Source: Betaproteobacteria bacterium
GTDB lineage: Bacteria; Pseudomonadota; Gammaproteobacteria; Burkholderiales; SG8-39
Length of the DNA stretch: 27,220 bases
Direction: 5' to 3'
NCBI GenBank assembly: GCA_012274205.1
Contig: JAAOZY010000142.1
Location: forward strand, 1-27,220
In this document: positions 8,072 through 17,328 of the stretch, piece after piece
Position numbering within the stretch: the stretch's first letter is position 1
Layout of the letters: each line of letters begins with the position of its first letter
Position numbers and translations under genes: made by a program
Notes under the pieces: generated by a model
Seen by the model: only the letters and a program-made list of their open reading frames with translations
What the model was told of the DNA's origin: nothing
Database searches by the model: none

Positions 8072-9178
8072 ATGGCGAAATCACCCAAAACCGCGAAGTC
8101 TTCCTCCAGCAAGGCCGATACTGCCGCGCTGCGCTATTGCTCGCAGCCGATCCAGCATCCCAGGCAATTCGACCCGGCCGTGGATGCGCTGCGCGCCCGT
8201 GCCATCATCAGCAGCGGCAAGAAATGGGTGAATGGCACGCAGCTGACCTATTACTGCTACAAGGCGGGCGATGCCGTCCCTGCTGCCTGGCACGGCAAGG
8301 CGGCCGACATCAAGGAAGTCGGCAACGCGTTCCAGACCTGGTTCAAACTGGGCATCGGCATCAGTTTCAGGCAAGTCAGCCGGCCCGAGGATGCGACGGT
8401 CCGCATCGGATTCGATCCGGAAGACGGCTCATGGTCTTACGTCGGGCGCGACATCCTGAATGTTCGCGACCCGCATCAACGCACCATGAACTATGGCTGG
8501 GCGCTCACCACACCCTATGGTCACGACACCGCCCTGCATGAAATCGGCCATGCGACAGGCCTGGAGCATGAGCATCAGAATCCCTACGCCGGCATCACCT
8601 GGGACACCGACGCGGTCAATCATTACTTCAAAGGCCCACCCAATAATTGGGGGGCGCAACAAATCGAATGGAACATCCTGCGGAAGATTCCGGTCGCGGA
8701 AGTCAAGGGAACACGCTGGGATCCCGACTCGGTCATGGAATATGAATTCGGCCCCGGGCTGATCATCGAGCCTGCGGCCTACCGCAAGGGCCTGACGCCA
8801 CAAGGCGGACTGTCCCGGGCGGACAAATCCTGGATCGTCGAATCCTATCCCGGGACCAAACCCAGGGAAACCACTCCCGCACTGGAAGTCGGCCTGTCGC
8901 AAAAGCTGGCCATCAAGGCAGGGCAAACCCGCGTGTTCGACTTCACGCCCAAACGCACCCGCACCTACCGCATCGGCACCTTTGGCACCTCGGACACCGT
9001 CATGGTGCTGTTCGAAATCACGCCCGCCGGCAACGTGCAAATTGCGGGCAACGACGACAGCGGCACCGATCTGAACGCCCGCATCGACATACGCCTGATC
9101 AACGGACGACGCTATCAGATCGGCATCCGCCTGTATTACGCGGAAACAGCTGCCGAAACCTCGATCATGGTCTGGTGA
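8072..9178 (+). CDS. Astacin-like zinc metallopeptidase with C-terminal PPC-like beta domain
   Basis: Predicted metzincin endopeptidase of 368 residues. The zinc site HEIGHATGLEH (H156, E157, H160, H166), extended by EHQNP, fits the astacin (M12A) pattern, and SVMEY (M222, Y224) matches the Met-turn. The C-terminal part from about residue 280 (RVFDFTPKRTRTYRIGTFG, then IAGNDDSGTD) resembles pre-peptidase C-terminal type domains of secreted peptidases. ATG 8072 is chosen because AGGAG lies 6 nt upstream; an in-frame start at 8039 is less likely. The N-terminus is Lys/Ser-rich and has no Sec signal, odd for an astacin-like enzyme. The gene sits 7 bp before the patatin gene. Substrate unknown. 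Confidence 0.85.
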   Translation: MAKSPKTAKSSSSKADTAALRYCSQPIQHPRQFDPAVDALRARAIISSGKKWVNGTQLTYYCYKAGDAVPAAWHGKAADIKEVGNAFQTWFKLGIGISFRQVSRPEDATVRIGFDPEDGSWSYVGRDILNVRDPHQRTMNYGWALTTPYGHDTALHEIGHATGLEHEHQNPYAGITWDTDAVNHYFKGPPNNWGAQQIEWNILRKIPVAEVKGTRWDPDSVMEYEFGPGLIIEPAAYRKGLTPQGGLSRADKSWIVESYPGTKPRETTPALEVGLSQKLAIKAGQTRVFDFTPKRTRTYRIGTFGTSDTVMVLFEITPAGNVQIAGNDDSGTDLNARIDIRLINGRRYQIGIRLYYAETAAETSIMVW

Positions 9179-9185
9179 AACGCTG

Positions 9186-11873
9186 ATGACTGACGCACCG
9201 ACTTCGCTCGACTGGGAACACGTCCTTGCGCAGGAGCGCGCCGCCATCCGCGAAGCCGACGGCCGCCACGACGGACCCAATCGACCGCTGACCGGGCTGG
9301 CATTTTCCGGCGGCGGCATCCGCAGCGCCACCTTCAATCTGGGCGTCACCCAGGCGCTGGCCGAACTCAAATTGCTGCGGCAATTCGATTACCTGTCGTG
9401 CGTGTCAGGCGGCGGTTACATCGGCGGCTGGCTGTCTGCCATCATTCATCGTAAACACAATGGCCGGGTCGAAGACGCCGAGCAGACGCTGCATACCGGT
9501 GGTGCGGAAACCTCCGCGATCCGCTTCCTGCGCAGCTACAGCAATTACCTCACACCCAAGGCCAGCTTCTTTTCCGCCGACACGCTGACCGCGGTGGCCA
9601 CCTATATCCGCAACCTGTACCTGGACCTCGTCCTGCTGTTGCTGACGCTCGGCGGATTACTCCTGCTGCCGCGGCTGCTGGTGTGGTTTGCGCGCTGGCT
9701 GGTCGGCTGGGAAGGCGCCCACCCCGAGAACGCCAGTCTGCTGCCCCTGTTCGGCGGCGGCATCATGTTCATCGTCATCGCCATCGTATTCACCGGCCTC
9801 AATCTGGTTTGCCGCGACGCGTTCACGGAGCGTCCGCCTTTCTTCACCAGGCAGAGCGGCGTCCTGCTCCTGGTGGTTCTGCCCGCACTACTGTCCGCGT
9901 GGCTGATTGCCTATGGTTTTTATGTCGGTGAGCCGCGGCTGCAAAACCTGTCGCTGCCCGCATGGGTCATGTGGGGCGTGCTGGTCTATGCTTCCCCCTG
10001 GCTGCTGGGGTGGGGGCTGGGACATCTTCTGCGCAGCCATCTCAAACAGCCGCAGCCGCGTGCCAGCGTCGGCCACCACGCCGAAATGGCGCTCTACACC
10101 GTGCTCGCAGGCGCGCTCGGGGGCTTGTTGCTGGCGGTGTTTTTCGAGATCACGCAACTCATCCCGCGTGGCGAACATCGCTACAGCGGTTCGTGGATCG
10201 CGTCAGCCTTCTCGACTGCCGTGCTGCTGAAGTTTTATTCGCTTACCGTGGTGAGTCATATCGGCCTGATGGGGCGTGATTTCTCGCACGAGTCGCGCGA
10301 ATGGTGGGCTCGTCTCGGCGGCTGGGTATTGCTGGTCGCGCTGGTGTGGGCCGCCGTGTTCAGCATCGTCTACGTGGCTCCGGCTTTCTTCCGCTGGGCG
10401 CCTCAAGCATTCGTCGCAGCCGGCGGCGTGACCTGGATGGTGTCCACCGCAACCGGCGTATTGCTCGGACGCAGCGCCAAAACCGCGGGCGACGTCTGCA
10501 AGACCTGGCGCGACCTTGCCGCCCAGGTCATGCCTTATGTTTTCGTTGTCGGCCTGCTGGGTTTGCTGTCGCTGGGGCTGCACCAGCTGCTGATGCTGCC
10601 GGCGTTTTGCAGCGAATGCGTGCGGCATGCCGTCACCCCCCAAGACACATTCCTGCAGGTGCTGTACCAGGAAGCGCCCAACTTTCAGCGCGTCGGCATC
10701 GCCTGGGTGGCGGCCTTGTGCGTCGGCAGCCTGGCCACCGCCGCCGCCCTCGCCTGGCGCATCGACGTCAACCTGTTCTCGATCTACCACTTCTACCGCC
10801 AGCGTCTGGTGCGCTGCTATCTCGGCGCGTCGCGCTGCAAACAGCGCGTTCCGCATCCCTTTACCGGCTTCGATCCGCGCGACGATCTCAAGCTGGCTGA
10901 GCTCTACTACGAGTTTGAGGGCAAACCGCAGTGCCAGCGCCCCTATCCCATCCACAACACCGCGATGAACATGGTGGCCGGCAAGCAGCTCGCCTGGCAG
11001 GAACGCCGCGCCGCCGCCTTTGCCTTCACCCCGATGGCGTCCGGCTACAGCTTCACCCTGCCGGACGAAAAAGGCCTGCTCGTCAGCCATTACCGCCCCA
11101 CGGCGCAGTACATGGAAGGCGTCTGGATGGGCTCTGCCATGGCGATTTCCGGCGCGGCCGCTTCGCCCAACATGGGCTATCACAGCTCGCCCGCGCTCAC
11201 CTTTCTGATGACCGTATTCAACGTCCGCCTCGGCCACTGGAGCCCCAATCCGGCGGACGAAAAAAACTGGACCAGACACGACCCGCCGTTTGGCGGCACC
11301 TATCTGTTGAAGGAACTGTTCGGCGAAACCGAGTACACCTCACCCTTCGTCTACCTGTCCGATGGCGGCCACTTCGAAAACCTCGGCATTTACGAACTGG
11401 TGCGGCGGCGTTGCGCGTGCATCGTCGCCATCGACGCCGGTCAGGACAGCAACAGCCAGTTCGACGACCTGGGCAATGCCATCCGCAAGTGCTACGCAGA
11501 CTTTGGCGTGGTGATCGACATCCACGCCGAAGACCTGCAGAACGGCTATTCCGCTGTCGGACGCATCACCTACCCCGACGCGCCACCGGCCACGCTGCTC
11601 TATATCAAGCCGCGCCTGACCGGCACCGAGCCGGCCGACCTGCTCAACTACAAGTGCACGCATCCGGGATTTCCGCACGAGTCGACCAGCGACCAGTGTT
11701 TCGACGAATCGCAGTTCGAAAGCTATCGCAAGCTGGGTTACTGGATCGCGCACGCAGTGATGCAAGCGCCGCTGATGGAAGCCAGGCAACGCCAGGCCGT
11801 GGCGGGTGACACGGCGCCGGAGCTGCCGTTGATCTGCGAAATCATCCACGAGCAGCGCGCTGCGGCGGCTTGA
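9186..11873 (+). CDS. Patatin-like phospholipase with large polytopic membrane insertion
   Basis: Predicted lipid acyl hydrolase of 895 residues. The patatin oxyanion loop SGGGIRSATFNLG lies at about 41-53 and the nucleophile motif CVSGGGY places the catalytic Ser at 74. The partner Asp is in LSDGGHFENLG (D726). Between Ser and Asp, residues about 146-525 contain roughly ten hydrophobic stretches, for example LDLVLLLLTLGGLLLLP and GGWVLLVALVWAAVFSIVYV, so the catalytic fold is split around a membrane domain. Ordinary patatins of 300-400 residues are soluble. The protein should sit in the inner membrane with its catalytic parts in the cytoplasm or at the membrane face. ATG 9186 follows the metallopeptidase stop by 7 bp, implying cotranscription. 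Catalytic class is clear; substrate and topology are inferred. Confidence 0.85.
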   Translation: MTDAPTSLDWEHVLAQERAAIREADGRHDGPNRPLTGLAFSGGGIRSATFNLGVTQALAELKLLRQFDYLSCVSGGGYIGGWLSAIIHRKHNGRVEDAEQTLHTGGAETSAIRFLRSYSNYLTPKASFFSADTLTAVATYIRNLYLDLVLLLLTLGGLLLLPRLLVWFARWLVGWEGAHPENASLLPLFGGGIMFIVIAIVFTGLNLVCRDAFTERPPFFTRQSGVLLLVVLPALLSAWLIAYGFYVGEPRLQNLSLPAWVMWGVLVYASPWLLGWGLGHLLRSHLKQPQPRASVGHHAEMALYTVLAGALGGLLLAVFFEITQLIPRGEHRYSGSWIASAFSTAVLLKFYSLTVVSHIGLMGRDFSHESREWWARLGGWVLLVALVWAAVFSIVYVAPAFFRWAPQAFVAAGGVTWMVSTATGVLLGRSAKTAGDVCKTWRDLAAQVMPYVFVVGLLGLLSLGLHQLLMLPAFCSECVRHAVTPQDTFLQVLYQEAPNFQRVGIAWVAALCVGSLATAAALAWRIDVNLFSIYHFYRQRLVRCYLGASRCKQRVPHPFTGFDPRDDLKLAELYYEFEGKPQCQRPYPIHNTAMNMVAGKQLAWQERRAAAFAFTPMASGYSFTLPDEKGLLVSHYRPTAQYMEGVWMGSAMAISGAAASPNMGYHSSPALTFLMTVFNVRLGHWSPNPADEKNWTRHDPPFGGTYLLKELFGETEYTSPFVYLSDGGHFENLGIYELVRRRCACIVAIDAGQDSNSQFDDLGNAIRKCYADFGVVIDIHAEDLQNGYSAVGRITYPDAPPATLLYIKPRLTGTEPADLLNYKCTHPGFPHESTSDQCFDESQFESYRKLGYWIAHAVMQAPLMEARQRQAVAGDTAPELPLICEIIHEQRAAAA

Positions 11874-11935
11874 GTGGCGAGAAACATTGACTATTTTCAA
11901 GAGCAGCATCGCTGACCGGAGGAAGGGAACGCGCC

Positions 11936-14506
11936 ATGAAATCATCGATCTGGATAGGCTTAATGTCCGCCATCGCCGCGCTGGCCTGGTTTGAGCACCA
12001 GCCAGAAACTGCGCGTGCCACCACGCCTGCCGTACCCGTTGTCGAACAGCACGCGGCCGTCGCGCCGCCAGTCACAGCCATCCCGTCCTACAGCGACGCC
12101 GGTTTCCACGAAGGTGAAGCCGGCCTCACGCCCTCGGCGCGCGCCGGGCGCGAAATCTGGTTCAAGGCCACCGCGGGCAATGCGCGCTTCCACACCTACA
12201 CCTTCCAGCAGCGCATCACTGCGCTGCCCGACTGGTACGGCGTACTGCGCGGCGACCAGCGCGGCCAGCGCTTCAAGTCCTGGGGGCTGATCAACGACCC
12301 CGGCTGCTGCACGCCGGGGTCGGCCGGCTGCCCTGCCAAAAGCTATGAGGAAACCTACGGCTTCGACTGGTGCCCGGGCGACGACACCCTGCTGAAATTT
12401 GTCGGCAAGTCCGGCTACCGCGACCCGGCGTGCGACTTCAAGGATGCCGCAGCCACGCCCGGCGAGCCCGAGGGCCATCGCAACGGCCGCGAAGACAGCT
12501 GCAACCTGGCCTTCGGCACCTCCACTGGCGCGCTCGGCTTCCGCAAGTTTCCCAATCCGCGCTTCGATCCGGTGGCGTGGAAAAAACTCAACGGCAGCCT
12601 CGGCACCTGGCAGGGTTACGACCGCAAGTTGTCGAACGATCCTGCGCGTTCCGACTTCAACGTGCGCAGGCTCGCCGACGGCTCGATCGAACCGCCGTTC
12701 CTGATCGGCACCGCATGCGCCTCGTGTCACGTCGCCTTCAATCCGGCCAGACCGCCGCTCGACCCCGCCCACCCGAAATGGGAAAACCTCTCCGGACTGG
12801 TCGGCAACCAGTACATCCGGATTTCCGAAGTGCTGGTTTCGGGCATGTCGAAAAACGACCTGCTGTGGCAGGTCTTCTCCCATGCGCGTCCCGGCACCTC
12901 CGACACCTCGGCGATCCCAAACGACCAGGTCAACAACGCGGGCACCATCAACGCCCTCGTCAACATCGCCGAGCGTCCCACCTTTGCCGGGGAGAAGGTC
13001 AACCGCTGGCGCAAGGCGGCAGCCTGCCCTGCGGGCGCGAAAGAATTCACCTGCTGGTGCGAACCCGGCAAGCCCGGCAAATGCTGGGAAAAAAGCCTGC
13101 AGACCGAGACCGTGCACCACATCCTCAAGGACGGCAGCGACTCGATCGGCGCGCTCGGTGCCATCCAGCGCGTGTACTTCAACATCGGCTCGTGCGCCGA
13201 GCAATGCTGGGTCAACCACCTCACCGACCTGCGCCAGCTCGATCCGCAGGCGCGCAACTTTGGCCAGACGCCGTTCGACATCGGCCAGTGCCGGCGCGAC
13301 TGCCCCAACTTCCGCGCGGTCGAGGACCGCCTGCAGAACATCCTCGATTTCTTCCTGACCGCACCGGAAGGCCACGCCAGGGACCTGCGCGAAGCCCGCC
13401 AGAACCAGCTTGAGGCGGGTCATCCGGGGCAGATCTATGCCCAGGCCAGCCTGGTGAGCGATCTGGAAAAAACCTTCGGCAAGGGTTCGGTGATGCGCGG
13501 GCAGCAGGTCTTTGTCGCCAACTGCGCGCGCTGCCATTCGAGCAACAAGCCGCCCTTCGAGACCGTGGACTTCCACGCCATCGACAGCAAGACCGGCCTG
13601 CGCGCCGACTGGCTCGGCAACGACGTGCCGACGCCGGTCACCGAGATCGGAACCGACCGCTGCCGCGCGCTGCATTCCAACCACATGCGCGGCCATGTCT
13701 GGGATCAGTTTGCCGACGAGGATTACCACGCGCGTCCGGTGGTGTCCGGCATCCTCGAGCCGCATGACGGCGGACGCGGCTATTACCGCAACGTATCGCT
13801 GGTCAACCTGTGGGCGCACGCGCCCTTCCTCCACAACAATTCGGTCGGCCCGGAACTGTGCGGCTGGGGCGGCGACAAGACCAATCCCTACGAGCTGTAC
13901 CGCACAAGCTACGTCGACACGACGAAGCCTGGCAATCCGTTGCTGGCCAGGGACAAGCAGCCGGCATGCTGGGCCTACGACCCCTCGGTCGAAGGCCGCT
14001 TCAAGCTGTATGTCGCGTCGATGCGGGATCTGTTGAACCCGGCGCAGCGCATCCCCAAACAGACCAAGGTCGACGAGGACATCGTGCTCGACATCGGCCC
14101 GCGCATTTTCGACGGCAAGGAAGAAAAGCGCCTGGCCGGCTTCACCGTGACGGTGCCGGCGGGCGCCACGGCAGGCAACGTCGGCAACTTCCTCCACAAG
14201 GACTTCATCGACGATCTGGTACGCGCCAAGCTGGACCCCGCGGAACTCGAAGCGCGGCTGGCCAAAGTGTTGCCCGCCGCCGAGGCGAAACAGCTTGTGG
14301 CCGAAATGCAGCGCATCGGCCAGGCCATCGTCGCCGACCCGGGCCGGCTGGTCGAGGTGGTGAAGGAGGCACGCGCCCGCACCCCCGCGCTGTGGCAGGT
14401 CTATTCGTCGTGCACTTCCGAAATCGAGAACGACGGTCATCGCTTCGGCGAAGACCTCAGCGATGCCGACAAGAACGCGCTGATCGCCTTTCTGGCCACG
14501 CTGTAA
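11936..14506 (+). CDS. Large exported di-haem c-type cytochrome, RoxA/MauG-CcpA superfamily-like
   Basis: Periplasmic or surface oxidoreductase candidate of 856 residues. The N-terminus has a hydrophobic export segment (about 3-18), with possible cleavage after ARA. Two haem c sites are visible: CASCH (261-265) and CARCH (530-534). Downstream of the second site, TEIGTDR and HAPFLHNNSV correspond to motifs shared with the two smaller di-haem proteins at 19798 and 21288. Many extra cysteines (CCTPGSAGC, CWCEPG, CAEQC, CRRDC) suggest disulfides or metal sites. It is longer than RoxA-type rubber oxygenases (about 650-700). ATG 11936 follows GGAGG. It starts 62 bp after the patatin gene and ends 10 bp before the propeller lipoprotein. 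Peroxidase, oxygenase or electron-transfer roles all remain possible; no substrate can be assigned. Confidence 0.75.
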   Translation: MKSSIWIGLMSAIAALAWFEHQPETARATTPAVPVVEQHAAVAPPVTAIPSYSDAGFHEGEAGLTPSARAGREIWFKATAGNARFHTYTFQQRITALPDWYGVLRGDQRGQRFKSWGLINDPGCCTPGSAGCPAKSYEETYGFDWCPGDDTLLKFVGKSGYRDPACDFKDAAATPGEPEGHRNGREDSCNLAFGTSTGALGFRKFPNPRFDPVAWKKLNGSLGTWQGYDRKLSNDPARSDFNVRRLADGSIEPPFLIGTACASCHVAFNPARPPLDPAHPKWENLSGLVGNQYIRISEVLVSGMSKNDLLWQVFSHARPGTSDTSAIPNDQVNNAGTINALVNIAERPTFAGEKVNRWRKAAACPAGAKEFTCWCEPGKPGKCWEKSLQTETVHHILKDGSDSIGALGAIQRVYFNIGSCAEQCWVNHLTDLRQLDPQARNFGQTPFDIGQCRRDCPNFRAVEDRLQNILDFFLTAPEGHARDLREARQNQLEAGHPGQIYAQASLVSDLEKTFGKGSVMRGQQVFVANCARCHSSNKPPFETVDFHAIDSKTGLRADWLGNDVPTPVTEIGTDRCRALHSNHMRGHVWDQFADEDYHARPVVSGILEPHDGGRGYYRNVSLVNLWAHAPFLHNNSVGPELCGWGGDKTNPYELYRTSYVDTTKPGNPLLARDKQPACWAYDPSVEGRFKLYVASMRDLLNPAQRIPKQTKVDEDIVLDIGPRIFDGKEEKRLAGFTVTVPAGATAGNVGNFLHKDFIDDLVRAKLDPAELEARLAKVLPAAEAKQLVAEMQRIGQAIVADPGRLVEVVKEARARTPALWQVYSSCTSEIENDGHRFGEDLSDADKNALIAFLATL

Positions 14507-14516
14507 GGAGACGTTC

Positions 14517-15524
14517 ATGCGTGCCTTGCCCCTCCACCTGCTTGCCCCCCTGCTGATCCTGGCAGGCTGTGCCGAGCTGACACATTTCGCGGATGGCTTG
14601 GGCTTGAAGGGCCAGCCGCAGCCTTTGGCGCCGCGCATCTACGCCGCCAACGAGAGCTCCAATACGGTTTCGGTAATCGATGCGCAGACGTTTAAACCTG
14701 TCGCCACAATCGATACCAAAAATGTCTCTACCCATGATCTGGCGCTGTCGCGCGATGGCAGCCGCCTCTATGCGACCAACATGGGATCGGGCCGGCTCGC
14801 TGTCATCGACACCCGCGGGCTGGAGACCATCGCATCGATCTATACGGGCAAACGCTGCCATGTGGTTGCGCTCACCAACGACAATCACCAAGCCTGGGTG
14901 GCCAATATCGGCGACAACACCGTGTCCATCGTCGATACCACCAGCTACCGCGTGGTCGGCACCATCGCGACCGGCAAGGGGCCAACCGGCCTGGCTTTTT
15001 CGCGTGATGGCCGTTTTGCCTACGTCAGTAATCAGGGCGACAAGGCCGTCGCCGTGGTCGACACGGCCAGCCTCAAGGTCATCAAAACCATCCCGGTGGG
15101 CGAGAACCCGCACTTTCTGACCCTCGGCCCCGACGGCCGCATCTGGGGGGGCAATTCGGGCGGCAAGGATATCTACGTCATCGACCCTGCCACCCAGACC
15201 AAGGTCGCCACCCTCGAAGTCGGCGCCAACCCGCAGCAGATCGCTTTCGCCTACAAGGGCATGCTGGGTCCGAACGCTTACGTCACGCTTTCCGTCGCCG
15301 ATCAAATCGCCGTGGTCAGCGGCGAACCCGGCAGCCTGCGCGTGCTGGAGCGTATCCCGACTGGCGCAAAGCCGAACGGCATTTGGGCCAACCCCGAGGG
15401 CACGCGCCTTTATGTCGGCCAGGAAGCCGGCAATGAAATACGCGTCTACGACAGCGGCACCAATGCGCTGTTGAGCACCGTGCCGGTGGGGAAAAAGCCG
15501 ATCCGGGTGCTGGTGTCGCGCTGA
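14517..15524 (+). CDS. YVTN-type seven-bladed beta-propeller lipoprotein
   Basis: Predicted lipoprotein of 335 residues. The signal peptide ends in lipobox LAGC (Cys18), followed by Ala, so outer-membrane sorting is expected under the Lol +2 rule. Residues about 38-333 form seven repeats of the YVTN kind, such as RIYAANESSNTVSVID, AWVANIGDNTVSIVD, AYVSNQGDKAVAVVD and LYVGQEAGNEIRVYD, matching a closed seven-bladed propeller. Such proteins are binding platforms or accompany periplasmic dehydrogenases and cytochromes. No catalytic motif is visible. ATG 14517 has AAGGAG 6 nt upstream, overlapping the end of the preceding cytochrome gene. Its position between cytochrome and FecR-domain genes suggests a scaffold or substrate-binding role in the same envelope complex. 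Confidence 0.85.
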   Translation: MRALPLHLLAPLLILAGCAELTHFADGLGLKGQPQPLAPRIYAANESSNTVSVIDAQTFKPVATIDTKNVSTHDLALSRDGSRLYATNMGSGRLAVIDTRGLETIASIYTGKRCHVVALTNDNHQAWVANIGDNTVSIVDTTSYRVVGTIATGKGPTGLAFSRDGRFAYVSNQGDKAVAVVDTASLKVIKTIPVGENPHFLTLGPDGRIWGGNSGGKDIYVIDPATQTKVATLEVGANPQQIAFAYKGMLGPNAYVTLSVADQIAVVSGEPGSLRVLERIPTGAKPNGIWANPEGTRLYVGQEAGNEIRVYDSGTNALLSTVPVGKKPIRVLVSR

Positions 15525-15558
15525 GTGCTCAGAAAACCGAATGCAAAGGAACTCGATC

Positions 15559-16848
15559 ATGGCAAGCACCTGGTTTGACGCGCACAGACGCTGGGTCGGC
15601 ATCGTCCCTGGCGTGCTGCTGGCCGTGCTGCTGGCCTGGCTGCCGTCTGCCGAGTCGGCCACCACCGCACCCACTGTCGGCACCGCCAAAAACGCCATCG
15701 GCACGCTGCTCGTCATCCACAGCGACGGCATCGAGGAACGCTTGCGCGGCCAGGGCGCATTGGCGGTGTACGAAGGCGACGTATTGAGCACCGGCGCCGA
15801 CAGCCGGGCACTGATCGAATTGCGCGACGGCACCCAGGTCGGCTTCGATCGGGCAACCCGCGCGCGCCTCCTCTCGCGCTGGGAAAAAGACAAGGGCGAC
15901 ACCCGCATCCTGCGCCTCGAGATCGGCACCCTGTGGATCAAAACCGGCAGCAACGCCAGGCCGCTGGAAGTGGAAACACCGGTTGCCAGCGCCGCGCCCA
16001 TTATCGAAGCAGGCGGCAAGATCGAGTTCATGATCGCGACGCTCGACGACGGCAACAGCATGTTGAGCGTCATCGATGGCGTAGTGCCGTTCGGCACCGC
16101 GTTCGGCACCTGCCCGATCAAGCCATCCACCGTGAGCTACGCGGTTCAGGGTAAAAAATGCACCAAGCCGGAAGCCCTGGACACGAAGCGTCCAACTGCC
16201 TGGACGGCAAAACTGGGCGCTGGCGGCGCGGCGCCGTTACCGTTGCCGACGTTCTGGCCGCCGCCGGACACCTCGACCCATCAGGTCATCCCGCGCGAAT
16301 TGCTGGTCGATGGATCGACCAGGCCCGCAACGCTGGCGGCGCTGGCGGCAAAAATGGAAAAGGCCCTCGCCCGCGCCGGCTATTCCAGCCCGGGTTACTA
16401 CGCCGTTCCCGGCGGCTTCGCCATGCTCACCCAACTGGAGCGCATCCGTCCCGACGCCACCCCGTTTCCGCCCGATCAGCGCTGGAAAATCAAGGTCGAT
16501 CCCGCCAGCCTGTCGAGCTTCAATTTGTCCGCCTACCTGAAAGCCTTGCTGGGAAAAGACGCGGGGGAGTTTCGCGTGATCGCGTTCGTGTTCACCGCCG
16601 TGCCCATCGTCAGCGACAACGTCACGCCGGTCATGGACGAAGCCAAGAACTGGGTGGAACAAGGCGGCAAATCCCTGCCGGGTTCCTATGCCGCGCAGCC
16701 TTTCAGCGCCGACATGGTCTGTACCGCCCTCATCTACGAGTTCGAGATCCCGACGCATGGCGCGCCCGGGCATCAACGCAAACCGTCCGAGCACAACGGG
16801 CAGGAACATCTGCGCGCTGCGCGGATTCTTCAGGCGCTGGGGGGCTGA
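15559..16848 (+). CDS. Exported FecR-domain protein with unrecognised C-terminal domain
   Basis: Protein of 429 residues with an N-terminal signal sequence (about 10-33, ending PSAESA). Residues about 50-175 look like a FecR-type beta domain (EGDVLSTGADSRALIELRDG, then LRLEIGTLWIKTG). Here there is no N-terminal anti-sigma domain, so it resembles the envelope FecR-only proteins rather than the iron-signalling regulator. The C-terminal part, about 230-429, is not recognised; it contains a Pro-rich linker (PLPLPTFWPPP) and a compact fold with FRVIAFVFTAVPIV. Start at ATG 15559 because AAAGGA is 8 nt upstream; ATG 15541 would place the ribosome site inside the gene. It ends one base before the next gene. 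Confidence 0.7.
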   Translation: MASTWFDAHRRWVGIVPGVLLAVLLAWLPSAESATTAPTVGTAKNAIGTLLVIHSDGIEERLRGQGALAVYEGDVLSTGADSRALIELRDGTQVGFDRATRARLLSRWEKDKGDTRILRLEIGTLWIKTGSNARPLEVETPVASAAPIIEAGGKIEFMIATLDDGNSMLSVIDGVVPFGTAFGTCPIKPSTVSYAVQGKKCTKPEALDTKRPTAWTAKLGAGGAAPLPLPTFWPPPDTSTHQVIPRELLVDGSTRPATLAALAAKMEKALARAGYSSPGYYAVPGGFAMLTQLERIRPDATPFPPDQRWKIKVDPASLSSFNLSAYLKALLGKDAGEFRVIAFVFTAVPIVSDNVTPVMDEAKNWVEQGGKSLPGSYAAQPFSADMVCTALIYEFEIPTHGAPGHQRKPSEHNGQEHLRAARILQALGG

Positions 16849-16849
16849 G

Positions 16850-17275
16850 ATGCTCAAGTCGATGAGCACCTCCCGCAAAACGCTGGCACTGGTCTGGTTC
16901 ATCGGTGCCGGGATCAGTTTTCTGGCGCTTTACCTCATCACCACCTTCGGCGAGAGCGAGCGCGTGGAAAGCCTGTGGGATTGGTATCTGCCCGCAGTCA
17001 CCCCCAATCTCTCGCTGATCGTGGGCGTGATGTTCAATGACATCAAGTACAAATCCGCCCGCAGCGACCAGGTTGATTGTTTTTATTACCGGGTGGCGCT
17101 GTGGCTGTCCGTCATCTATTTGCTGGTGCTGTTTGCCACCCCGCTGCTCTCGCCTTTCACCGAGGCGTCGATGGATGACGACCTGAAGAATTCCCGCTTT
17201 GCCCTGTCCTTTCTCCAGGCGCTCGCCACCACGGCACTCGGCGCGTTTTATGTGCGGCAAAAGGACAAACCATGA
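16850..17275 (+). CDS. Small polytopic membrane protein, function unknown
   Basis: Protein of 141 residues that I do not recognise. Hydrophobic stretches at about 12-34 (LVWFIGAGISFLALYLITTF), 52-66 (weaker), 80-98 (ALWLSVIYLLVLFATPLL) and 118-135 suggest three or four membrane helices. The C-terminus is short and basic (VRQKDKP). The start is ATG 16850, one base after the FecR-protein stop, with a G-rich ribosome site (GGGGG) just upstream; the frame is open further 5' but overlaps the FecR gene. Placement inside the array suggests it anchors or assembles the neighbouring exported proteins. That is inference from context. Confidence 0.7.
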   Translation: MLKSMSTSRKTLALVWFIGAGISFLALYLITTFGESERVESLWDWYLPAVTPNLSLIVGVMFNDIKYKSARSDQVDCFYYRVALWLSVIYLLVLFATPLLSPFTEASMDDDLKNSRFALSFLQALATTALGAFYVRQKDKP

Positions 17276-17328
17276 GACTGACCCCATTGCATTTCCCCGC
17301 CGCTTTCTCTGCTTCAGGGAGGATTCCC

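Noticed and set aside
7187..11873. Prophage lysis cassette
   Set aside because: The amidase could suggest a phage endolysin, but there is no holin, terminase, capsid, tail or integrase gene, and the neighbours are cytochromes and lipoproteins.
11960..14638. 892-codon antisense frame over the large cytochrome gene
   Set aside because: Same GC-driven shadow; the sense strand carries the signal sequence and two CXXCH motifs.
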